A DNA stretch of 64,000 nt from Blastocladiella emersonii ATCC 22665 (GCA_025594325.1 JANHCV010000005.1:771501-835500), one strand, 5' to 3'; positions 39,313-49,750 are shown, counted from the first letter of the stretch. Notes: generated by a model not told the origin, from the letters alone. Made by a program: numbers and translations.

Positions 39313-41814
39313 ATGGTCGAGTTCACGTTCACGCCCAACGCTGTGCCGGGTACTCGCCGCCGTCCCATCGCGGCACCGCGCGCCCACTGACGCACTCGCC
39401 GTCGTGTAGTCATCACGACCATCATGGGCCTGTTCCTCGTCCTCTTCGGCCTGTCGTCGGCTGTCGTCAAGGAGCGCCTGTACCTGTCCGAGGCCGTGCT
39501 GACCACACTCATCGGGTCGCTCGTCGGACCGCACGTCCTCGCGCTCTTCGTCCCGCAGGCGTGGCCCGACCTCAACTCGATTCTTCTCGAGACCTCGCGC
39601 CTCGTCATCGCCATGCAGATCATGGCCGCCGTCGTGTGCCTGCCCGTCCAGTACTACAAGATCCACTGGAAGTCCATTGCCGTCCTGCTCGTCCCCGTCA
39701 TGACGGCCTCCTGGCTCGTCTCGGCGGGCATCGTGTACTGGCTGCTGCCCGTCACGCCGGTACGTTTTGGGGGTGGTTCTGGAAGCGAGCGGCGTCGGAC
39801 GCTAATTTGGTCCCTCGGTGATCCCGTGTAGCTCCTCGCTCTGGCTATCGGCGGAACGGTACGGCCCCTCCCTGGCCACGCGGGCATCTACGTCCTCGAG
39901 ACTGATCGCTTGCTTTCCGTGTGTAGCTCGCGCCAACCGATCCTGTACGCCCGTGTCGTGCTCGATACGCGACGAGACTGTGTGAGCTGACGCGCCACTT
40001 CCGTCCTCGGACTAGATTCTCGCCAACTCAATCGTCAAGGGCCGCTTCGCCGACCGCCACGTCCCGCGCCATGTCCGCCACCTGCTGTCCGGCGAGAGGT
40101 ACCTTCGCGCCCTTGCTTCGCGCACCCATCGCACTGCTCACCCTCCTTCCCCCGGGCCAGTGCGTGTAACGACTCGACGGCCGCCCTCTTCATCCAACTG
40201 CCGCTGCTCCTCATCAAGTACAATAGCGACGCCGGCCACGTCACCTTCGACTTCTTCATCTGGGTCGTCCTCTACGAGATGATCGTCGGCGCCGTCTACG
40301 GCGTCATCATCGGCTACGCCGCTCGCCGCGCGCTCAAGTACGCAGAGGAACACGATCTCATCGACCAGGAGAACTTCCTCTCGTTTGCGATCGCGCTCTC
40401 GGTACGCTGGCTTGCACCGCGATGGGGATTGTGCGGCGGCTGACGTGGGATTGTGTGTAGATCTTCATCGACGGCTCGTCGCTGCTGCTCCACCTCAACG
40501 ACTTTGTCGCCGTCCTCACCGGCGCCATCGCGTTCAGCTGGGACGGCTCGTTCTACGAGGTCACCAAGACCAGCCAGATCCAGGAGGTGCTCGACAACCT
40601 GTACGTTTCTCGCGCGGTGGCACGCACACGCAATCCTCCCCGTGCTCACCACCACCCTCGCTCCCCGCGTGCGTGTGTGTAGTGCCAACGCGTGGTTCTT
40701 CGTGTTCAACGGCGCCATCATCCCGTGGCCGCAGATCTTCAACGGGTCCATTGCCTTCTGGCGCTATGTCGTGACCGCGCTCCTAATCCTGATCCTGCGC
40801 CGCATTCCCGTCACGGCCGTGTGCTACAAGGTGCTCCCCTCGCTGACCAACATCAAGGAAGCCATGTTCGTCGGCCACTTCGGCCCCATCGCCGCGGGCG
40901 CCATCTACTACATGGCCTTCGTCCGCAACGCCCTCAACAAGAACTCGCCGCCCATCCCGGACGTCCCCGACTCGCTCCTGTACCCGGAACTCGAACCCAT
41001 CGTCTCCTTCATGGTCGTCGCCTCGATCCTCGTCCACGGGTGCACCGTGCCCATGTTCAAGCTCGGCACCGTCGCCGTCCGCACCCTCTCCGCGGGGTCC
41101 TCGCTCGGCCGCCGGTCGCGCTCCATTGGCCGCGCGTCGACCACGCCCCGCGCGCCTCTCTCGGGCGTCTTCTCCGTCTCGGCACCCATCAACGCTCGCC
41201 CGCTGTACGGACCAGGCACCGTCCTCGCCGCCAACGCCGACTCGCTCGGCAGCGCCGCCGGCGCCGCGCTGCTCCAGGAGGCCGGCATGGCGGCGGGCCC
41301 GTCGGCGGGGAGCCGAGGCGTGTCGGCCGACCTACTCCGCAAGTCCATGGTCGGCAGCAACTACGGTGGCGCCGACACGGACGGCGGCGACGAGTTTGCC
41401 GACGACGTCGCCGGCGGGTTCCCCGTCACGGCGACGAGCAAGTTCCACGTCGTGAGTCCAACAACAGGGACCGGCGGCGGCGGCTTCGGCGGTGGAGGGC
41501 CAGGCGCACCGATCCCGTTCACGCAGCGCGAGACGACCATCGAGATCCGCCTCAACGCGTCGGTCCCGCCACGCGCCGGGTCGCCCGCCATCCCGCTCGT
41601 CAGCACGTCGGTGACGCAGCCGCTCCAGCTCGTCCCGCTGCAGCCGATCCAGCTCACGCGGCCAAGTGTTGTTGAAGAGGATGAGATTGTGCCCGCGCCA
41701 GCGGTCCTCGAGACCGGGTACCCGCTGAGCGCCGCCGACAGCCAGGAGACGGTCACGGAAGAGCCGAGTGCCGCGGGTGGTGTTGCGGAGAAGAAGCCGC
41801 CATCTCCGCTGTGA
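39313..41814 (+). CDS. NHA1: Fungal NHA1-type Na+(K+)/H+ antiporter
   Basis: Eight exons (39313-39349, 39410-39759, 39832-39858, 39927-39944, 40016-40098, 40161-40401, 40461-40600, 40683-41814) give 675 residues; exons 3 and 4 are 27 and 18 nt. The membrane part has the family landmarks: VITTIMGLFLVLFGL, LSEAVLTTLIGSLVGPH, the unwound IGGTLAPTDP, ILANSIVKGRFADRHVP, and SACNDSTAA with the ion-binding Asn-Asp pair. GSIAFWRYVVTALLILILRR and VGHFGPIAAGAIYY follow. These proteins export Na+ or K+ for protons at the plasma membrane. A Ser/Gly/Pro-rich cytoplasmic tail of about 230 residues begins near SAGSSLGRRSRSIGR. Every exon junction keeps phase. Confidence 0.94.
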
Positions 41815-42156
41815 GCATTATACATTTGATACGACGTGACCTTGATCCGATGCATGATCCGGACTCCCGACCGCGTCCATGGTTCGGTGCAACGCATTGA
41901 CCACGCGACGGACACAAGCCGTGGTCAACGTCTCGTCGGCTTATGAACGCAATGCGCCGCGGTGGTCGCCTCATGAACTGAGAGGTCAGGGCTGGTGGCC
42001 ACGCCACCCCGGGGCCAAGACCCTGACGCCGAAGCGAGTATTTCTGGGGCCCGCGATGGCGACGACGAGCCAGTATAAAGACTTCGAACGCCCCCGTGCG
42101 GGCCGAAAGCAAGTCCTGAAATCCCTTCATAACGCATGAACTAGACGTTAGCAACG
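41815..42156 (+). promoter_or_regulatory. Upstream region of the S1/P1 nuclease gene
   Basis: This 342-bp region has one clear core element: TATAAA at 42074-42079, about 80 bp before the nuclease ATG. The rest shows no structure. Confidence 0.5.
42074..42079 (+). promoter_or_regulatory. TATA box of the S1/P1 nuclease gene
   Basis: TATAAA in the context CCAGTATAAAGACTT, about 80 bp before ATG 42157. One of the few clear TATA boxes in the window. Confidence 0.6.
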
Positions 42157-43289
42157 ATGGCATCGACCCGCGCCCTTGTTCTCTTGACACTTGTCGCCGC
42201 CGCCCTGCTCGGCCAGGCGCACGCGTGGTCCGCGTTCGGTACGCCCATCGCAGTGCTGCGCCACCAAGCGCGCATTCACCGACACGACACCTCCCCGCAC
42301 GTGTAGGCCACTCGGCGGTCGCGTCCATCGCCAACACGTTCCTGTGCAAGCGCACGCAGGCGCGAATCACAGCGCTGCTGGCCGCGACCAACGACACGTC
42401 GCTCGCGCAGGTCGCGCCGTGGGCCGACGTGATTCGCCGCGAGCGGCCCGAGACGGGCAAGCTCCACTTCATTCCCAAGTACGTTATCCCTCCCGGCCCG
42501 CGCGACTCGTGACGCGGATGCTGACTCTCCCCGCGAAACAGCCAGGACACGCCGCACGAGGGCAAGTGCGCCTTCGACGTGGTCAAGGACTGCCCCGACC
42601 AGGCGTGCGTGTACGGCGCGATCGCGACCAACGTGGCGACGATCCGCAACGCGACGGCGACGCCCGTGCAGCGCAGCGAGGCGACCAAGTTCCTCGTCCA
42701 CTTTGTCGGCGACCTGCACCAGCCGCTGCACGCGACCTCGTTCCTCCTCGGCGGGAACACGCTCAACGTGACCTTCGGCGTCAACGCCACCACGCAGGCC
42801 GCCATCAAGACCAACCTGCACTCGGCGTGGGACTTTTCGATCCCGAACAAGACCGTCACCACGCTGCACGGCGGGTCGTACGATACCTGGATCTCCTCGC
42901 TCGTCGACCGCATCCACGGCGAGTGGCGCGCCGAGGCCCGCGGGTGGACCAAGTGCACCGAGCGCCTCCCGCGCAGTATGGCGCACCTGTGTCCCGTCGA
43001 GTGGTCGCGCGAGTCGAACGCCCTCAACTGCGCCGTCGTCTTCAAGGCCGCAGACTTCAACGCGACTATTGACGCCGCCAAGCAGAACGCGACCGCGGCA
43101 AACCTCGTTGATGTCAGTAACGAGTACTGGGAGGCGACCCGCGACACTGTTGACAAGCAGATCGCCCGCGCGGGCGTCCGGCTCGCCGCCGCGCTCGAGA
43201 CCGTGTTCACGCCCGTCCGCGGCGCGCCGCGCGAGTCGGTCGATGGCGGTGAGGCTGCGGCAGTGGACCCGGTTGGTGACCAGATTTAG
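42157..43289 (+). CDS. Secreted S1/P1 nuclease
   Basis: Exons 42157-42238, 42307-42478 and 42542-43289 encode 333 residues. A signal peptide (MASTRALVLLTLVAAALLGQ, then AHA) should be cleaved to leave Trp as residue 1 (WSAFGHSAVA), whose amino group and side groups bind zinc in this family. Other zinc ligands are visible: WADVIR (Asp), LHF, FLVHFVGDLHQPLHA, and NLHSAWD. These extracellular or vacuolar Zn enzymes degrade single-stranded DNA and RNA and remove 3' phosphates. Several N-x-S/T sites (NDTS, NVTF, NATT) suggest glycosylation. A TATA box lies 80 bp upstream. Splice phases are consistent. Confidence 0.94.
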
Positions 43290-43405
43290 GGTGGGCTGCG
43301 GGAGACTTGTGAATAGACTTGATGCACATTGATTCAACGTAGAAAGTATAGTAATTTGAGCTCCAAGATGAAGCGACGCTTCCAGGTCTGGTCTGGAGGA
43401 TGAGG

Positions 43406-43419
43406 ACGCGCTGCGCCAC
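43406..43419 (+). repeat. Dispersed intergenic motif, copy ACGCGCTGCGCCAC
   Basis: Form ACGCGCTGCGCCAC followed by TCACGTG. It lies just upstream of tandem-family member 1. Confidence 0.6.
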
Positions 43420-43580
43420 TCACGTGTAGCACAGTAACGCGAACAGTAAGGTCTGTAAGCCGACTTTGACGGCGATCTGCTGGGTCAACGTAACGTTCTT
43501 TTACTGTTCGTCTCTATATGTGCTTGCCACGACGACGGGTGAGCCTTCTGCTCCAGCATCTCCACTAGTTTTCTGACAAG

Positions 43581-44573
43581 ATGATGACCAGCACCTACAA
43601 TGACAACAATCCCGCCAAGCGCCCGGTCACTGGCGCCTTCGCGCAACCGTCCATCGCAGAGACGCCAGCTCGCGCCATTCCGGGACCTGTCGGGGGCTCC
43701 TTCTCGCCCGTCGCTTCCTGCGCGGACGTCGAGGCGTGGGCTCGCGCGAACTTCCCAGTCGCGCCCGACAAGATCAAGCAGCTGTACCTGTCCTGGGAGT
43801 CGTTGCCGTGGACTGAAGCAGGTGGTTTCAAGCTCTCCTTCCCGAGCTACCTGGCGACGCTCGGCGATATCGCTGGGTACCACACGGCACTCGAGCAGGT
43901 CGCCATCTCCGACCCCACCGTGACCGCGGTCCGCGAGTCCATCATGCAGTGGGCGAATCTCTCCGCTCCCGGTGGCGCGAGCAACAAGTTCAACTCGATT
44001 CACGGCAACGTCGAGGTCACGTACTTCGAGTACCACGCCCTCGTCGCTGCGCTTTCCCTCGATCAGCCAACCATCAACCTGCTGCTCGAAAACGAGGTGT
44101 TCGGCGTCTCGCATGCTCGTCTCAACGAGCTGACACTTGGCTTGCAGCTGCAGCGGCAGCTCGTTGACTCATGGAGCAACTCGGACCTCGCGCCGTGGGA
44201 CATGGCCAACGCCATCGAGTGGTTCGATACCGCGTACGGCATCCACCTCGATTCCACGCTCTACCCAAGCTTCGCCGGCGCGCTCGCCACGAGACCAGCA
44301 CTCGCGGACCGGTTCCTCTTGCTCTTCAACTGGTTCGATCGTCCCGCGCTCAAGAGCGGGAGCGCCAGGCCCGCCGAAGTGGCGTGTGGGCTGCACCACA
44401 CGCTGTGCGCCTTCGCGCGAGCGGAGCTCCCCGCGCCGATCCAGCATTGCGTCAACGCTGGCGTCGTCACCAAGGAGCACTTGTTGATTCTTATTTCCGA
44501 ACTGCCAAAAGCGTCGCGACTTTTGGCGAGCTTCTTGGCGATGCTGGAGGCGATGCCTCGGAGTACCGAGTGA
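43581..44573 (+). CDS. Tandem-family hypothetical protein, member 1
   Basis: An intronless 330-residue protein and the first of four related neighbours. Its N terminus (MMTSTYNDNNPAKRPVTGAF) differs from the others. From about residue 60 it follows the shared plan: KQLYLSWESL, then a central VTYFEYHALVAALSLDQPTI and NLLLENEVFGVSHAR. A conserved block follows (SWSNSDLAPWDMANAIEWFD), then FLLLFNWFD and a C-terminal PIQHCVNAGVVTKEH. Helical units such as FEYHALVAALSLDQPTINLLL recall degenerate ankyrin-type repeats, by analogy only. Third positions are less GC-biased than in the core genes, suggesting a different age or constraint. Function is unknown. Confidence 0.75.
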   Translation: MMTSTYNDNNPAKRPVTGAFAQPSIAETPARAIPGPVGGSFSPVASCADVEAWARANFPVAPDKIKQLYLSWESLPWTEAGGFKLSFPSYLATLGDIAGYHTALEQVAISDPTVTAVRESIMQWANLSAPGGASNKFNSIHGNVEVTYFEYHALVAALSLDQPTINLLLENEVFGVSHARLNELTLGLQLQRQLVDSWSNSDLAPWDMANAIEWFDTAYGIHLDSTLYPSFAGALATRPALADRFLLLFNWFDRPALKSGSARPAEVACGLHHTLCAFARAELPAPIQHCVNAGVVTKEHLLILISELPKASRLLASFLAMLEAMPRSTE

Positions 44574-44668
44574 GATAACGTAGTGCCCTTGTACATAAAT
44601 GCACATTCTTGCCCGTTTGAAACTATTGGGCGGTGAAACAAGTGCACGATGATCGGGGAAGTGTGGAG

Positions 44669-44682
44669 ACGCGTCGCGCCAC
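44669..44682 (+). repeat. Dispersed intergenic motif, copy ACGCGTCGCGCCAC
   Basis: Exact form ACGCGTCGCGCCAC followed by ACACGTGG. It lies between tandem-family members 1 and 2. Confidence 0.6.
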
Positions 44683-44832
44683 ACACGTGGTCTTGGCGAA
44701 ACGGAGCCGCGTGAGTGACGCGGACGCGATGCGCTTTCGTGTTCCCCTGATCCCACGGTCCAAGCAGCCCGCTTACTGTTCTGGTTCGCCTTTCTCCGCT
44801 CAAAAGTGCACACCGCCCCGCGCTGGAACTCT

Positions 44833-45960
44833 ATGCAGAAGTCAGCCCAGCCCATGGAATCGCTTTCACTGTCGCCAAAACTCCTCGAGCGTGTCGCGCT
44901 TCTCGCGCTCCCGCGTCGCGACATCGCGGTGTCATCCAAGGCCTTTGCGACAGCTCTCGCGTCGCCGGCTTGCACTGCGACATGGATTCGCCGCGCCTTT
45001 TCTCGCTGCCACTCTGTCAAGTACATTGAGGGCATCGCGCTCTTCTTCAACCTGTGGGTCGACTTTCTCCACACGCGCTTTTCGCCCTCGCGGCTCCAGC
45101 ACTACGGCCACCACCCGTTCACGGCGCCCGTCATCGACCTACTGTACAAGGTGTGGGCCCCGCTGCGCGAATGCGACATGCGGTTCACCTTTCCCATCTA
45201 CTTTCTCGTGAACGGAGACCGTACGACATTCGAAAACGGACTCGAAGCGCTCGTCAAGCATGATTCGATTGCGATCGCGTGCAGTGAGCCGGTCAGTATC
45301 TGGAGCGGCCTGGTCTACCTCGGCGACAACATGGAGCACTACAAGCTCGCCAAGGCCGGGCTCGACGTGACCTTCTTCGAGTTTCTCGCGCTCGTCGCCG
45401 CTTGCTCGCTCGACCGCACGACGCTCAATACGCTACTCGACGACGACCGGTTCGGCGTGACTCCCGCCCGAATGTACGAGATCAGCATGGACGTGCAGGC
45501 GCAGGGCCGCCTCGCCGAGGCGTGGCGCGACTCAGACGCGGCGCCGTGGGACCTCGTCGACACGCTCGAGTGGTTCGAGGCCGAGTACTACGTCGCACTC
45601 GACCGCGAGCGGTTTCCGACGCTCGCCGGGGCGCTCGCGCCCAAGCACAACCAGGCGGCGCGCTTCTTCATGCTTCTCGAACACTTTGATGTGCCCGCGA
45701 TGGACAAGTCGAGGAAGGAGGCCATGGCCAAGAGTGTCACCCAAGCCCTGTGCAACTATGCGCGCGAGAACCAGCTCGCTCCTATCGAAGCATGCAGCAA
45801 GCTCGGGCTGATCCACAAGTCCTCGTGGCCCGCCATCCTTGACGCCGCGTCGCCGAAGGCTTGTCAAGCGCTTGAGATGATGCGTGAGTGTTCAAGTGTG
45901 CCGTGCGCTTCGGGTCCAACCAAGACGTCAACCGGAACCAAGGGGAAGTTGGCTCTGTAA
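44833..45960 (+). CDS. Tandem-family hypothetical protein, member 2
   Basis: An intronless 375-residue protein from ATG 44833. The start SPKLLERVALLALPRRDIAV resembles an F-box helix (Leu-Pro and hydrophobic spacing), but the match is weak. The rest matches its neighbours: FTFPIYFLVNGDRTTFENGL, KAGLDVTFFEFLALVAACSL, NTLLDDDRFGVTPARMYE, SDAAPWDLVDTLEWFEAEYY, RFFMLLEHFD and SKLGLIHKSSWPAIL. It is closest to the frameshifted member 3, so it is the better guide to the family sequence. ATG 44854 is an alternative start. A copy of the dispersed 14-bp motif lies in the gap upstream (44669-44682). Confidence 0.78.
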   Translation: MQKSAQPMESLSLSPKLLERVALLALPRRDIAVSSKAFATALASPACTATWIRRAFSRCHSVKYIEGIALFFNLWVDFLHTRFSPSRLQHYGHHPFTAPVIDLLYKVWAPLRECDMRFTFPIYFLVNGDRTTFENGLEALVKHDSIAIACSEPVSIWSGLVYLGDNMEHYKLAKAGLDVTFFEFLALVAACSLDRTTLNTLLDDDRFGVTPARMYEISMDVQAQGRLAEAWRDSDAAPWDLVDTLEWFEAEYYVALDRERFPTLAGALAPKHNQAARFFMLLEHFDVPAMDKSRKEAMAKSVTQALCNYARENQLAPIEACSKLGLIHKSSWPAILDAASPKACQALEMMRECSSVPCASGPTKTSTGTKGKLAL

Positions 45961-46155
45961 TGGTTGAGCTAATTCGGCTATTTGACCACTCAAAATTGCT
46001 CCCACACGGCGCAAGCGCCCTGCGTGGCGGGCATTAGCCCTTGATTGAAGACCAAACGCAAAGCGTTTAGGTAGCTCAAGCACAATCATTGTAAATGCCA
46101 TCGTTTCTGCGGGCAATAATCCCTTCCTCGAAGGGACGCATGTGGTGAAGCGGAG

Positions 46156-46169
46156 ACGCGCCGCGCCAC
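46156..46169 (+). repeat. Dispersed intergenic motif, copy ACGCGCCGCGCCAC
   Basis: Form ACGCGCCGCGCCAC followed by CCATGTG. It lies between tandem-family members 2 and 3. Confidence 0.6.
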
Positions 46170-46324
46170 CCATGTGATGCTCGCATACCTTGAGGCGCGA
46201 GCATGCAGCGTGCCCGACGCACACGCATGCACACAAGAAAGCACTCGCCAAAAGTGCCGGTCCGCCGCTGTTCTCAAAAGCGTGTTCAAACTGGCTCTCC
46301 TCCTCCTGCAGCACAAGCTATATC

Positions 46325-47434
46325 ATGTCGCAGCCAATGGAATCCTCGTTTACGCTGGACCTGCTTGAGCAAGTTGTGCTCCTCGCGCATCCCAACTGCA
46401 AAGTTGCTGCAGCGTTGTCGGCTTTTACGACCGCTGTGAGGTCCCCGCCCTGCGCTGCTATGTGGATTCGCGGGGCATTCTCTCGCTTCCAGTCGTTCAT
46501 CAACATCACTGCACCCTCTCGCAGCCTCAATGCGTGGGTCGAGTTCATCCATTCGCGATTCTCGCCCACTACCGTGTCGCGAATCGAAGCGAATGTCAGC
46601 AACCATTCGTTCATGCCAGCCGCCCTCAACAGGCTGTACAAGCACTGGGCTCAACTGCGGGGGACCGATATCTGGTTCGTCCTCCCCATCCACTTTATTG
46701 TCAGCGGTGACTATGTAACGTTCTGCAGCACTCTTGACTCGCTCGTCAAGCACGACCCGACCGCAGTTGCATGTCGCGAGACGTTCGTTTCGTGGGCCAA
46801 TCTAACGTACTTTGCCGGCAGCATGCAGCCCTACATGAACGCTCAGGCCGGACTTGACGTTACCTATTTCGAGATTCTCGCCTTCGTGGCCGCCGCATCG
46901 CTCAACCGCGTGACCCTTGACACCTTGCTCAACAACGAACGATATGGCGGGTCCAGGTCAAATGTACGAGATGTGCGTCGACGGCCAGGCCCAGAGGCAC
47001 CTTGCCGAGTCGTGGTCCAACTCGGCTTCGGCTCCTTGGGACCTCGTTGACACACTTGGATGGTTTGAAGCTGAGTGTTACGTCTCGCTCGACCGCGACC
47101 GCTTTCCTACGCTCGCTGGCGCGATGGCGTACAAGGGTGACCATGCGGCACGCTTCATTATGCTTCTCGACTGGCTTGACTTGCACGAGATGAGCTCCGC
47201 GAACAAGAGGTGACGACCAAGAGCCTCACCGACGCCCTGTCCAACTACGCGCGCAGCGGCCAGATCCCACCGATCGAAAAATGCAACCAACTCCGACTTA
47301 TCCACCACACCGCCTGGCCGGATATCCTCAAGGAAGCGTTGCCGAGTGTGATGGACAGCCTCCAGGCGATGCGTGAATGGGCGAACGGATCAAGCTTGAT
47401 TGCTCCAGCAAAGCCAGTGTCCGAGGAAAGTTGA
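46325..47434 (+). pseudogene. Tandem-family member 3, frameshifted
   Basis: Clearly homologous to member 2 along its whole length, but broken. From ATG 46325 the frame matches (MSQPMESSFTLDLLEQVVLL, then LDVTYFEILAFVAAASLNRV) to about 46945. There, relative to member 2, two bases are missing between the codons for RYG and QMYEM, and that frame ends at 47050. The next frame continues QMYEMCVDGQAQRHLAESWS to 47213, where a second shift, at NKR/EV, moves it into the frame ending at 47434 (SLTDALSNYARSG to VSEES). Neither break has flanking splice signals. It is either a young pseudogene or contains two sequencing errors. The remaining codons are otherwise intact. Confidence 0.8.
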
Positions 47435-47736
47435 TGGGTGCATGCGCTGCAGCGTTTCGTGCCGTGTCCCTCGCACGCGTATCACAGCCGATATGTCTTT
47501 TGCCCTTGTCGATTTTCAATTTCAAATAGTTGTTGGTTGATCACGACGCGCTCATGTCAGGGAGATTGTGAACAGTAAGCCTCGCTAAGCTTGCCAATTG
47601 AACAGGAGGGTGTGCAGCTTACTGTGAGATTGAGCGTTGACAAACAGTGAAAATGTGAACAGCTTTCACTTAAAATGTTCGTACAGCGCGGAAACTTCAC
47701 TTGCTCTCTCTCTTCGCTGGCATCATCTCCAACATC

Positions 47737-48930
47737 ATGTATCTCCCCCTCGAAATCCTCGAACGCGTCACACAGTTGTCGGCTCCGCGAAGCTTCATCC
47801 CGGCCTCGTCAAGTACCTTCAGGGTCTCCGCCAAAACCACGTCATGCGTCGTCAGCTGGCTCGTACGCGCTTCAATGGAGTCAGCAGCGGCTCGGATCAC
47901 GACCACACCGAGCTCCCGGCGCTATAGCCTCTGTTCATCCTACCTCGGCGGTCCAGCGGCATGGACCACGTTTCTCCACAGTTACTTCATGGTCGATTAC
48001 GTCCGTCGGCACGAGCACCCATTTACGCAGCCCGTCGTTCAGAAGCTGTACCTGATTTGGGCGCGCAATAACACGAAGCGCGCGGCAACGCTCATGTTCC
48101 CCCACAAAATCTCGCCAGAGTACAACAACATCTACTCCACGCCCAAGTTCGTGGTCGCCTTTGGGGACATGGCCATGTACCGCATCACTTTACTGTTGAT
48201 GACCCAGTTGTGTCCCGGAGCGGCTACTGTCGTCTCGGACATCACCACTTGGTCAAAGCTTGGCCAACTCGACGGCCACCACGGCCAAGTTGCGCGGTTT
48301 AACATCGCGCTCAACGTGAGCGCCACGTACTTCGAGTACCACGCTCTCGCCGCGACCATGGCCCTCGATCATGAAACTCTCAAGCTGCTTCTGGGCAACC
48401 CCGCGTTCGGCGTCACTTCTACTCGCGTTTCGGAGCTTACGCAGCATCACATGGCGCAGGAGATGCTCGCCGCGTCTTGGAAGGCAAGCACGCTTGCGCC
48501 GTGGGACTTTTCTGCCTCACTTGCCCACTTGAACTCCGGTTCCGCTGGCTCACCAAACCTTCCGCACCAGCTTACGTACCCGGCAGCAATCAAGTCCAGC
48601 TCGAGTGACGCTGCGCGCTTCCTGACCCTTCTCAACGAGTTTGACACTCCGACGCACTTTATTCCAGCGGCCCGTGATGCTTTCGCGAGAAGCATTGCAC
48701 ATAGCCTGACGGCGTTCGCGCACACCAACCGAATGGCGCCCATCTACCGGTGCCGCAACATGGACTTGATCGAGCTCAACGCGTGGCCGGAGCTGCTGCG
48801 GGAGGGCTTGCCGAATGCGCGGCAGGCGCTCGTTGCGCTCATCAGGATTGGGTTCCGATCAACGAACATCTCTCTATTGCAGAAAAGGGTACGACTCGTC
48901 GCTAGTCACATCCACCGACTACACTGCTGA
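47737..48930 (+). CDS. Tandem-family hypothetical protein, member 4
   Basis: An intronless 397-residue protein starting MYLPLEILERVTQLSAPRSF, which has the best F-box-like start of the group. It is diverged from the others but keeps the plan: FTQPVVQKLYLIWARNN, ATYFEYHALAATMALDHETL, LGNPAFGVTSTRVSEL, SWKASTLAPWDFSASLAHL, RFLTLLNEFDTPTH, and MAPIYRCRNMDLIELNAWPEL. The last ~20 residues after RQALVALIRIG are not conserved. A GTACGA/CTGTAG pair (48889/48953) past the conserved end could be an intron, but the joined frame stops quickly. If F-box-like, it could be a substrate adaptor of an SCF ubiquitin ligase; that is speculation. Confidence 0.72.
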   Translation: MYLPLEILERVTQLSAPRSFIPASSSTFRVSAKTTSCVVSWLVRASMESAAARITTTPSSRRYSLCSSYLGGPAAWTTFLHSYFMVDYVRRHEHPFTQPVVQKLYLIWARNNTKRAATLMFPHKISPEYNNIYSTPKFVVAFGDMAMYRITLLLMTQLCPGAATVVSDITTWSKLGQLDGHHGQVARFNIALNVSATYFEYHALAATMALDHETLKLLLGNPAFGVTSTRVSELTQHHMAQEMLAASWKASTLAPWDFSASLAHLNSGSAGSPNLPHQLTYPAAIKSSSSDAARFLTLLNEFDTPTHFIPAARDAFARSIAHSLTAFAHTNRMAPIYRCRNMDLIELNAWPELLREGLPNARQALVALIRIGFRSTNISLLQKRVRLVASHIHRLHC

Positions 48931-49078
48931 CTGTATCACTCGCAATTCTGTAGCGTTCGACAGAGCGTCCTGCTCCACACAGTCCGATCTGAAATCGCTG
49001 GTGCAAGCCTGCATCGCCCTTGGGCTTCCGCTCAAGTCATTGGTGACGCGCCTTCTATCCTCATCTCCACGGTCGCAC

Positions 49079-49750
49079 ATGTTCGTGACCCTCGTGGACT
49101 TGATTGACGACGTGCTGCCGTTCGACACGCTTCTCGAGCGTCTTGCAGAAGCGGTAACCAAGGCGCCGGCAAGTGTCACCCCCGTTGCCGTTGTTCGCAT
49201 CTTGGCGTATCCGCACGGAAAAGGACGCAGCCTGCGCGAATGCCTTGCCTTTTTCGCGGCCGATGGTCGAGAGCTTCAGCGCTCAACGATCTTCGGTAAG
49301 CTCCTGGAGGCGACCGCATCGGACCCGCTCGTGCCAGGTTTCGCGGCTACGACGTTCGCCTTCATGGATGCGTTTGGAGGCCTCCTCAACAAGCGCAACA
49401 GCAAGTTGGCTTCGACGCTTCGTCAAGTCTATTCAGCAAGTTTGCTGGTTGAGATGGATGACGATCAAGGCGAGCTGTCCGATCGCATTCACGCGGCGCT
49501 CAAGACTCTCTTCGTTCGCCTCGTTACGTACGACCCGCACTTCGTGGCGTTGCGCGTGATCCCGTGGACTATGAACGTTCCTGCATGGGTGTGGCGCCTC
49601 TACAACTCGCACACGGAGGCACTAACCTCCAGACTCTCTGTTCCCGGGGCCGAGTACGCGTTGCGCAAGAAGCGGAGCCTCCGTGACGACGTTGGCGCAC
49701 ATGCGATTCTTCGCGCGTACCCCAGGCTCGATGAAACGGAAGAACAGTGA
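49079..49750 (+). CDS. Hypothetical protein downstream of the tandem family
   Basis: The frame is open from before 48956 to a TGA at 49748-49750. The first good ATG is 49079 (MFVTLVDLIDDVLPFDTLLE), giving 223 residues. Composition is protein-like and mainly helical, with the same lower-GC codon style as the tandem family. There is no sequence match to that family's conserved blocks, and no membrane or signal segment. Residues upstream of the ATG (SDLKSLVQACIALGLPLKSL) also look coding, so the true start may lie in an upstream exon; no phase-compatible splice to member 4 was found. It may be related to the small ORF at 1632-1988. Confidence 0.5.
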   Translation: MFVTLVDLIDDVLPFDTLLERLAEAVTKAPASVTPVAVVRILAYPHGKGRSLRECLAFFAADGRELQRSTIFGKLLEATASDPLVPGFAATTFAFMDAFGGLLNKRNSKLASTLRQVYSASLLVEMDDDQGELSDRIHAALKTLFVRLVTYDPHFVALRVIPWTMNVPAWVWRLYNSHTEALTSRLSVPGAEYALRKKRSLRDDVGAHAILRAYPRLDETEEQ

